Assembly: GCA_020849935.1 (NCBI GenBank)
Contig: JADZFJ010000157.1
Location: 1-7,349 of the forward strand
Reading direction: 5' to 3'
DNA: 7,349 nt
Origin: Crocinitomix sp.
GTDB lineage: Bacteria; Bacteroidota; Bacteroidia; Flavobacteriales_D; Crocinitomicaceae
The position numbers and the translations under genes were made by a program. Below, piece after piece: positions 1 through 5,362 of the stretch; position 1 is the first letter of the stretch; each line of letters opens with the position of its first letter. Under the pieces are notes generated by a model. That model was not told the DNA's origin. It saw only the letters and a list, made by a program, of their open reading frames with translations, and ran no database searches.

Positions 1-161
1 AAGATATAGGTTATTACCTACAAACAGGAACTCGAACATACGAGTACCAAGATACCGCTAAATCATATGTAGGATTTAGATGCGTACAAACACATATTGG
101 ACGAGGTGGAGAGGATTTTGAAAAAGAAGGAGGAGAAGAGTTGAAGTCTGATATCGAATGA
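1..161 (+). CDS. gldK: GldK, C-terminal end (partial, 5' end outside window)
   Basis: An open frame enters from the left edge (first complete codon at base 3) and ends at TGA 159-161, leaving about 52 residues. The visible part carries the motif SYVGFRCVQTHIGR, which resembles the conserved closing GFRC segment of formylglycine-generating-enzyme (FGE)-sulfatase folds; GldK/PorK belongs to that superfamily. The tail is acidic and ends in ELKSDIE. GldK is an outer-membrane lipoprotein that forms the large periplasmic ring of the type IX secretion system together with GldN. The lipobox and most of the protein lie outside the window, so the assignment rests on this short motif and on the canonical gene order gldK-gldL-gldM-gldN. 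The frame stops 66 bases before gldL with no terminator-like hairpin between them, consistent with co-transcription. Confidence 0.85.
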   Translation, partial: DIGYYLQTGTRTYEYQDTAKSYVGFRCVQTHIGRGGEDFEKEGGEELKSDIE

Positions 162-227
162 GATAGTATATTACCAAATCAAGTAAATAAACCAAATAAA
201 TAAATGTTAAACTAAAAGCGAAGAATT

Positions 228-1076
228 ATGAGACCAGGAACGAAAAAATGGAAATTATTTATGGCGAAGTTGTACGGTATCGGTGCAGCAGTAGTTATTT
301 TGGGTGCGATGTTTAAAATCATGCACTGGCCAGGAGCGGGTCCGATGCTCGTAATCGGTTTGAGTACAGAAGCAGTAATTTTCTTTTTCTCAGCTTTCGA
401 ACCTTTACATGAAGATCCGAAATGGGAATTAGTTTACCCTGAATTAGCGTTAGCTCACGACGAAAGTTTTGATTTACACGCTTACCTTGATGAAAAAGGT
501 GAATCAGGAATGGTACATGGCGGCGGTGGCGGCGGTGGCAAAAGTGTCACTGGAATCACTGAAAAATTTGATTCATTGCTTGAAGAAGCTAAAATCGATG
601 CAGCCTTGTTAAACCGTTTAGGTGATGGAATCAGAACATTAAGTGACAACGCAGAAGGCTTAAAAGCTGTTTCTGGTGCTGCTGCTGCAACTGATTCTTA
701 TGTTGCAAGTTTAGAAAATGCTTCACAACAAGTAAGAGGTTTGTCTAACACGTATGAAAGAGCGTCTGAATCCATTTTAGGTTTAACGAACACTGCTGGT
801 GAAGGCGCTTCATTTGGTGAGCAAATCCAAAAAGTATCAACAAACTTAGCAGCGTTAAATAACGTTTATGAGTTGCAATTAAAAGGATCTTCTGCACACT
901 TAGAATCAACTGAGAAATTCCAAACGAATGTAACAGAAATGATGGCTAACTTAAGTGCATCAGTAGAAGACACTAAATTGTACCGTGAAAATATGGCGAT
1001 GTTGTCTAAAAACTTGACTGATTTAAATCAAGTTTATGGTAACATGCTTAAAGCGATGACTATATCTAGAGATTAA
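228..1076 (+). CDS. gldL: GldL, inner-membrane subunit of the T9SS/gliding proton-driven motor
   Basis: A 282-residue protein with the GldL/PorL N-terminus. A short basic segment (RPGTKKWK) is followed by two membrane helices at about residues 13-32 and 38-57. The first helix region holds Y16, K30 and H33 (motif FKIMHWPGAGPM). The second holds a buried glutamate, E48 (GLSTEAVIFFFSAFEP), and E58 lies at its end. Membrane-embedded charged residues of this kind are what the family uses to couple proton flow to rotation of GldM. GldL forms a pentamer around the transmembrane helices of two GldM copies. After the membrane part there is a cytoplasmic stretch, a run of seven glycines at residues 98-104, then about 170 residues of Ala/Ser/Leu/Asn/Thr/Glu-rich, probably coiled-coil helix. 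The second-M start at residue 12 would delete the basic lead-in, so the first ATG is preferred. No Shine-Dalgarno is visible; the leader is A-rich. It lies between gldK and gldM, probably in the same operon. Only one gldL is seen although gldM and gldN each occur twice. Confidence 0.95.
   Translation: MRPGTKKWKLFMAKLYGIGAAVVILGAMFKIMHWPGAGPMLVIGLSTEAVIFFFSAFEPLHEDPKWELVYPELALAHDESFDLHAYLDEKGESGMVHGGGGGGGKSVTGITEKFDSLLEEAKIDAALLNRLGDGIRTLSDNAEGLKAVSGAAAATDSYVASLENASQQVRGLSNTYERASESILGLTNTAGEGASFGEQIQKVSTNLAALNNVYELQLKGSSAHLESTEKFQTNVTEMMANLSASVEDTKLYRENMAMLSKNLTDLNQVYGNMLKAMTISRD
519..539 (+). repeat. Short GGC/GGT tandem run encoding seven glycines in gldL
   Basis: The 9-base unit GGCGGCGGT is repeated perfectly 2.3 times and encodes residues 98-104 of GldL. 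It separates the membrane-proximal part from the C-terminal helical domain, so it probably acts as a flexible linker. Repeats of this type can change length by slippage in 3-base or 9-base steps without breaking the frame. Confidence 0.8.
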
Positions 1077-1132
1077 TTTTCATTTTTAAAATGACAATTA
1101 GTTAGTGTTAAACTTTATAAAATAGATAAATC

Positions 1133-2857
1133 ATGGCAGGAGGAAAAGAAACCCCTAGACAGAAGATGATTGGTATGATGTACCTTGTACTGACTGCCCT
1201 TCTAGCGCTAAACGTATCGAAAGAAATCATTGCAGCCTTTGTTACACTAAGTAACAAACTTGACAAAAGTGCTACAATCATTGCAAATAATAACGAAGGT
1301 AATTATGCTGCATTTGATAAAAAGATCACAACTGTTAAAGCTCAAGGTGGTGATGTAAATTCGGTAAAAGTATGGCAAGACCGTGCCCTCAAAGTAAAAG
1401 ACGAAACCGCAAAAATTGTTGGTTTCTTATTAGGAGAATGTAACGACATGATCAAAGAAGTTGAGGGAGTTGATTGGGTTGAAGAGAAAGATAAGGCAGG
1501 TAACATTACCACCTTAAAACCATTCTCAGAGATTCAAACAATGGATGATTATGACGCTCCGACGCGTTTATTTATCGGAGGAGATCCATTAAAACCAGTT
1601 CAAAGAGGTTTGGATATGCGTAAAAAAGTAGTAGAATACAGAAATACTGTAGCTTCTATTATGGCAACTTACGAAACTCCAAAAGGTAAATACACCTTTA
1701 AAGCGCCTGAGGATTTGAAGGATCTAAAAGCTGCACTTAAAACGTGTAATCCTGATGATACAATGCAAATTGCTGCGTTCATGAGATCGTTGGATTTGGA
1801 AGAGCAAATTACCATTAAAGTTCATGGTGAAGAAGAAGTTCTTCCTTGGCCTTCGGTAATGTTTGACCATGCTCCAATTGTTGCTGCTGCAGCGATGATT
1901 ACAGCTCTTAAATTAGACGTTAAAAATTCTGAGTCGATGGCTACTGAGTTTTTATTGGCTAAAGTAGATGTACAAGAGTTTGATTTCAACAAAATTGAGC
2001 CTTTGGCATTTGCAAGTACTGGTTATATCAACCAAGGCGATTCATTAAACTTACGAGTTATGATTGCTGCGTACGATTCAACCGAAGTTACAAATGTGAG
2101 ATGGGGACAAGATGCTGACACCGCGAATAATGATAACTGGAAACCAGCTACAAATCCGGATGGAAGTATTAGTTTAAGAGGCGATCAAGCAGGTATGCAC
2201 AAAATTAAAGGGGTGATTATGGTTAAACAACGTGGAGTTGATGTACCTAAACCTTGGTCTTTTGAGTATACTGTTGGACAGCCAATGGGTGTTGTTGCAT
2301 TGCCTGAAATGCGTGTGCTTTACAGAGGGTATGACAACATTGTTGAAGGAACTGCATCAGGTTTTCCACCAGATCGTGTAACCTTATCGGGTAGTGGGTG
2401 TTCTATATCTAGACGTGGTGCACAATATGTAGCTACGGTTGGAGCAGGAACACGTGAAGCATCGATTAGTGTCAACGGACAAAAAGAAGGTGGTGGATCT
2501 GTGAACCTTGGAACGTTTAAATTTAAAGTAAAAGGATTACCAACTCCAGATGTTTACTTGGGAGGTATCTCTAACGGACAATCACCGGGCTTATCTGCTG
2601 TAAGAAGTTCAACTCGAGTTTCTTGTAGATACGACGAAAGTGTGCCTTTGACAAATGTAAGTTTTTCAATCACAGGTGGTGATGTAAGTGTAGATGGTAT
2701 CCTTAAAAAGGGTAAAGTTGGAAGTGGAGGAACACTTGATGCTGCAGCGACCCAAATTTTGGCTCAATCTGCTGGTAAACAAGTAACAATTATGGTAAAC
2801 TACAAAGGGCCAGATAACGTTTCAAAAAGATCGGCTTTAGTATTTACTACACGTTAG
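1133..2857 (+). CDS. gldM: GldM (copy 1), inner-membrane/periplasmic motor shaft of the T9SS
   Basis: A 574-residue protein beginning MAGGKETPRQKMIGMMYLVL, the typical GldM/PorM N-terminus. It has a short cytoplasmic lead with conserved Arg9 and a single transmembrane helix at about residues 13-32. The rest is a long periplasmic part that in the family folds into four domains (D1-D4), helical first and then beta-rich. GldM dimerises, its helices sit inside the GldL pentamer, and the periplasmic rod transmits rotation or conformational energy to the GldK/GldN ring at the outer membrane. Visible blocks include ECNDMIKEVEG near residue 103, LFIGGDP near 147, KPWSFEYTVG near 375, PEMRVLYRGYDN near 391 and a conserved C-terminal part with YLGGISNGQSP and SAVRSS. 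At 574 residues it is longer than the roughly 510-520 I recall for characterised GldM/PorM. It lies 56 bases after gldL and 25 bases before gldN, as in a compact operon. It contains no CGG arginine codon, unlike its paralog at 5363-7084. Confidence 0.95.
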   Translation: MAGGKETPRQKMIGMMYLVLTALLALNVSKEIIAAFVTLSNKLDKSATIIANNNEGNYAAFDKKITTVKAQGGDVNSVKVWQDRALKVKDETAKIVGFLLGECNDMIKEVEGVDWVEEKDKAGNITTLKPFSEIQTMDDYDAPTRLFIGGDPLKPVQRGLDMRKKVVEYRNTVASIMATYETPKGKYTFKAPEDLKDLKAALKTCNPDDTMQIAAFMRSLDLEEQITIKVHGEEEVLPWPSVMFDHAPIVAAAAMITALKLDVKNSESMATEFLLAKVDVQEFDFNKIEPLAFASTGYINQGDSLNLRVMIAAYDSTEVTNVRWGQDADTANNDNWKPATNPDGSISLRGDQAGMHKIKGVIMVKQRGVDVPKPWSFEYTVGQPMGVVALPEMRVLYRGYDNIVEGTASGFPPDRVTLSGSGCSISRRGAQYVATVGAGTREASISVNGQKEGGGSVNLGTFKFKVKGLPTPDVYLGGISNGQSPGLSAVRSSTRVSCRYDESVPLTNVSFSITGGDVSVDGILKKGKVGSGGTLDAAATQILAQSAGKQVTIMVNYKGPDNVSKRSALVFTTR

Positions 2858-2882
2858 TAGAAGTTTAATTAAAATGTGAGTT

Positions 2883-3887
2883 ATGAAAAGATTAATTTTT
2901 TCTTTTGTGATGTTGAGTGTTGGAGTAAGTTTGGCTCAAGATATTCGAGGACCAATCTCTAATCCTGCACCTGGTGTTTTGGATGGGGTATATGTACAAG
3001 AAAATATTCCAACCAAAAAAGTTGTACCTTATGAATTTGTTCGCGAAGCTGATGTGACGTGGAGTAAAAGGGTATGGAGTGTGATTGATTTGAGAGAGAA
3101 ATTTAATCATCCGCTTTATTATCCTTTGGATGCGATGGAGCTTGGGATGTGGCAAAAAAACACAAGTCGATGGAGTTTATGGACGATTATTCGTTACCAT
3201 ATTATGACCGGCGATTTGACTGTTTATTCTCCGTTTAACCCGATGTGGGAGCAATGGAAGGATGGCGACATGTTCAAATATCCAATTAAATCGAAAATTC
3301 CTGGTGGGACGTATGAAACGGATAAAGCTTTTCGTGATGAAGTATTCGTGTACATGGGAACTGAAATCAGAGACCCATTTGCGGAACCTTTGAAAAGTAT
3401 CGTGTACCCTGAAGAGGATAGTTTGGTTCAAGATCCGATCACATTAGATTGGTCTGCAGTTTATCCTCCAAGTGATACGCTTTGGTTCAAATCGTCTGAT
3501 ATCGTTCAGTACCGTTTAAAAGAAGATTTTTTCTTTGACAAGGAAAGATCGGTTTTGGATCGAAGAATTATTGGAATTGCTCCTGTTATCTACAATAAAG
3601 ATAACAATGGTAACATTACTGGTTTTAGAGAATTATTTTGGCTCTATTTCCCTGAATGTCGCTATGTATTCCAAAATTTCTTTGTTCAAAATAGAAACAA
3701 CGATGCACAACGAATGTCTTTTGACGATTTATTCTGGAAACGAATGTTCCAAAGTTATATCATCAAAGAAACCAATTTGTACGATCGAGAAATTGAAAGT
3801 TACAAAGCTGGAGTGGATGCTTTACTTGAAGCAGAAAGAATCAAAGAAAAGATTTTTACCTTCGAGCACGATTTGTGGAGTTTCTAA
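2883..3887 (+). CDS. gldN: GldN (copy 1), periplasmic ring protein of the T9SS
   Basis: A 334-residue exported protein. Residues 1-18 form a signal peptide (basic MKR, hydrophobic core, probable cleavage at SLA|Q), giving a mature periplasmic protein. The core is typical of GldN/PorN: VPYEFVREADVTWSKRVWSVIDLR, NHPLYYPLD, SLWTIIRYH, YSPFNP, FDKERSVLDRRIIGIAPV, LFWLYFPECRYVFQNFF, FDDLFWKRMF and DREIESYKAG, ending in FEHDLWSF. In the known system GldN binds the lipoprotein GldK to form a ring under the outer membrane and contacts the periplasmic end of GldM. It starts 25 bases after gldM and is followed directly by a strong terminator, so it is probably the last gene of the gldK-L-M-N unit. An almost equally long paralog follows at 4044-5048, about two thirds identical by eye. 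Confidence 0.95.
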   Translation: MKRLIFSFVMLSVGVSLAQDIRGPISNPAPGVLDGVYVQENIPTKKVVPYEFVREADVTWSKRVWSVIDLREKFNHPLYYPLDAMELGMWQKNTSRWSLWTIIRYHIMTGDLTVYSPFNPMWEQWKDGDMFKYPIKSKIPGGTYETDKAFRDEVFVYMGTEIRDPFAEPLKSIVYPEEDSLVQDPITLDWSAVYPPSDTLWFKSSDIVQYRLKEDFFFDKERSVLDRRIIGIAPVIYNKDNNGNITGFRELFWLYFPECRYVFQNFFVQNRNNDAQRMSFDDLFWKRMFQSYIIKETNLYDREIESYKAGVDALLEAERIKEKIFTFEHDLWSF

Positions 3888-3906
3888 CGCACAAACAAAA
3901 TTTTAT

Positions 3907-3940
3907 AAAAAAGCAGGACTTCGGTTCTGCTTTTTTTTTG
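3907..3940 (+). terminator. Rho-independent terminator after gldN (UUCG tetraloop)
   Basis: Starting 20 bases after the gldN stop, AAGCAGGAC (3911-3919) pairs with GTTCTGCTT (3924-3932) around a TTCG loop (3920-3923) closed by a C-G pair. This is the very stable cUUCGg tetraloop hairpin, with one G-U wobble in the stem. A T run follows to 3939, and the A run before the stem (3907-3910) can pair with it, extending the stem. The A-tract/T-tract symmetry allows some function in the reverse direction too. It should end the gldK-L-M-N transcript and separate it from the second gldN. Confidence 0.85.
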
Positions 3941-4043
3941 CTCAAAATCCTGTAACTGATTTTCAAAAATTCGTTGTTTAAGTGTTGTTTGATTTGAATT
4001 TAACCGATTTCTCACAAAAATTATTCATCTCAAAATAATAAAC

Positions 4044-5048
4044 ATGAAAAAAATGTTCTTTTTAAGCGTGGCAATGATGCTTGCTTCGCTTGGTTTAACG
4101 CAGTTTGTGCGAGGTCCAATTGGAGGTTCTGCGCCAGGCGTGTTGGATGGTAACTATGTTAAGGAAACGATTCCAACAAAACGAGTGGTACCTTATGTCC
4201 ATATTCGGGAAAGTGATGTGGGATGGAGCAAACGGGTGTGGAGTGTCATTGACTTGAAACAGAAAATTAACCACCCCTTGTATTATCCGATGGATGAAAT
4301 TCAGAGTTCGATTTGGAACAGGAATCCTTCGGTGTGGAGTTTATGGACAATTATTCGGCACCACGTTTTATCGGGCGATTTGACTTTGTACTCGCCATTT
4401 AATCCGGCATGGGAGGCATGGAAAGATGGCGATGCCTTTAAATATCCGATTACTTCGGCCATTTCTGGAGGGAATTACTATACAGATTCTCTTTTGCGTA
4501 AAGAATTATTTATCTATTTAGGCGAAGTGTCGGTGGATCCTTTTGCGGTGCCATTGAAGAGTGTGCTAGATCCAACGGAAGATAGTGTTGTCGTGTTGGC
4601 GGATGGTTCCAGTAGCGCGGTGTATCCAGCGGACGATACTCTTTGGTTTCTTTCGAAAGATATTGTGCAGTATAAAATAAAAGAAGATTGGTTTTTTGAT
4701 AAACAACGATCGGTGGTGGATAGGAGGATTATTGGGATTGCACCAGTCGTTTATCAAAGAGATGCTGCTGGCAATATTACTGGGTTGCGGGATTTGTTTT
4801 GGCTATATTTTCCAGAATGTCGATATGTTTTTCAGAACTTTTTTGTAAAATCGAGGCAAAATGATGCCCAACAAATGTCGTTAGATGATTTGTTTTGGAA
4901 ACGGATGTACCATAGCTATATTCTGAAAGAATCCAACATGGAAGATCGGGAAATTGAAAGCTACAAAGCGGGGATTGATGCCCTGATTGAAGCAGAAGAC
5001 ATTAAGACGTCCATTTCGACATTTGAACATGATTTATGGGGGTATTAA
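4044..5048 (+). CDS. gldN: Second GldN paralog (GldO-like), periplasmic T9SS protein
   Basis: A 334-residue protein colinear with the first GldN over its whole length and about two thirds identical by eye. Its signal peptide (MKKMFFLSVAMMLASLGLT, probable cleavage before Q20) is different in sequence. The family core is intact: KRVWSVIDLK, NHPLYYPMD, SLWTIIRHH, YSPFNP, RSVVDRRIIGIAPVVY, LFWLYFPECRYVFQNFF, DLFWKRMY, DREIESYKAG and FEHDLWGY. No key block is missing, so it is presumably functional. A tandem gldN-like gene is known as gldO in Flavobacterium johnsoniae, where it is partly redundant with gldN; equivalence to that gene is inferred from position, and an independent duplication is possible. 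It lies beyond the terminator after gldN and about 314 bases before the second gldM. Codon use differs from copy 1: six CGG arginine codons here, none in copy 1. The most variable stretch is around residues 140-195. Confidence 0.92.
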   Translation: MKKMFFLSVAMMLASLGLTQFVRGPIGGSAPGVLDGNYVKETIPTKRVVPYVHIRESDVGWSKRVWSVIDLKQKINHPLYYPMDEIQSSIWNRNPSVWSLWTIIRHHVLSGDLTLYSPFNPAWEAWKDGDAFKYPITSAISGGNYYTDSLLRKELFIYLGEVSVDPFAVPLKSVLDPTEDSVVVLADGSSSAVYPADDTLWFLSKDIVQYKIKEDWFFDKQRSVVDRRIIGIAPVVYQRDAAGNITGLRDLFWLYFPECRYVFQNFFVKSRQNDAQQMSLDDLFWKRMYHSYILKESNMEDREIESYKAGIDALIEAEDIKTSISTFEHDLWGY

Positions 5049-5114
5049 CGGGAAGAAATTTTTGATTTAAGTTTAATTTTCCTAGCGAACTGTGTTAACG
5101 GTTGAAGCGGCAGC

Positions 5115-5160
5115 TCCCGACGATCCCGTCCCCAAAGAGTTGGGGATCGGGATGTCGGGA
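5115..5160. repeat. Long GC-rich inverted repeat (candidate REP-like intergenic element)
   Basis: TCCCGAC, ATCCCG and TCCCCAA on the left arm (5115-5135) pair with TTGGGGA, CGGGAT and GTCGGGA on the right arm (5140-5160). This gives a 20-bp stem with one single-base bulge on each side (G5122 and T5147) and an AGAG loop. There is no T run behind it, so it is not a standard terminator. Its composition is much richer in G and C than the flanks. It resembles mobile or dispersed palindromic intergenic elements, but copy number cannot be judged from one window. Confidence 0.75.
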
Positions 5161-5178
5161 CTATAGCGGAAAACGTGG

Positions 5179-5199
5179 CCCCCCAACTTGTTGGGAGGG
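5179..5199. repeat. Second GC-rich hairpin next to the long inverted repeat
   Basis: CCCCCCAA (5179-5186) pairs with TTGGGAGGG (5191-5199) around a CTTG loop, with A5196 bulged. Its loop-proximal CCCAA/TTGGG pairing is shared with the hairpin 20 bases upstream, suggesting that both belong to one structured element of about 5104-5215. No T tract follows. Confidence 0.6.
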
Positions 5200-5251
5200 A
5201 AACACCCAAAGAAAAACCTTAAAAATAAGGAACTTAATTATTTTAAAAATT

Positions 5252-5280
5252 AAAGTCAGTTGAGAAGCTGGCTTTTTTTT
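5252..5280 (+). terminator. Rho-independent terminator upstream of second gldM
   Basis: AAAGTCAGTT (5252-5261) pairs with AGCTGGCTTT (5266-5275) around a GAGA loop (a GNRA-type tetraloop), with two G-U wobbles. An uninterrupted T run covers 5273-5280. It lies about 200 bases after the second gldN stop and would end that transcript, leaving gldM copy 2 to be expressed by partial readthrough or from a promoter between 5281 and 5362. Confidence 0.75.
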
Positions 5281-5362
5281 GTGCCTTGTTGTTACTTTTT
5301 TTGAATTGCTGCATTGCTTGATAAAATGGATTATTTATTAATAACTCTAAAATCAATTAATT

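Larger units (their letters stand above)
5049..5362. other. Intergenic region between second gldN and second gldM
   Basis: This 314-base stretch contains no convincing gene. From left to right it holds an AT-rich spacer, a GC-rich patch with two adjacent hairpins (5115-5160 and 5179-5199), an AT-rich stretch and an intrinsic terminator (5252-5280). An AT-rich leader of about 80 bases then runs up to the second gldM start. I see no clear TAnnTTTG promoter in that leader, although the terminator position implies that gldM copy 2 needs either readthrough or a promoter of its own. Confidence 0.7.

Noticed and set aside
1081..1093. Small palindrome CATTTT-T-AAAATG between gldL and gldM
   Set aside because: The loop would be one base, the stem is AT-only apart from the ends, and no T tract follows; unlikely to be a terminator or a significant site.
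2892..3431. Two open frames on the - strand opposite gldN
   Set aside because: They are antisense shadows of a conserved gene, with low-complexity basic/aromatic composition and no domain features.
3535..3981. A 148-codon open frame on the + strand overlapping the end of gldN and running through the terminator
   Set aside because: It lies out of frame inside the strongly conserved GldN coding sequence, reads through the terminator hairpin and shows no recognisable motif; a shadow of gldN.
4566..4757. Short open frame on the - strand opposite the second gldN
   Set aside because: Antisense to the conserved GldN core, with no motif and no plausible leader.
4044..5048. The second gldN as a possible pseudogene or decayed duplicate
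   Set aside because: Reading frame, length (334 residues as in copy 1), signal peptide and all family blocks are intact.
5281..5362. TACTTTTTTTG near 5293 as a promoter for the second gldM
   Set aside because: It has three bases too many between TA and TTTG to fit TAnnTTTG and could simply be part of a T-rich stretch.
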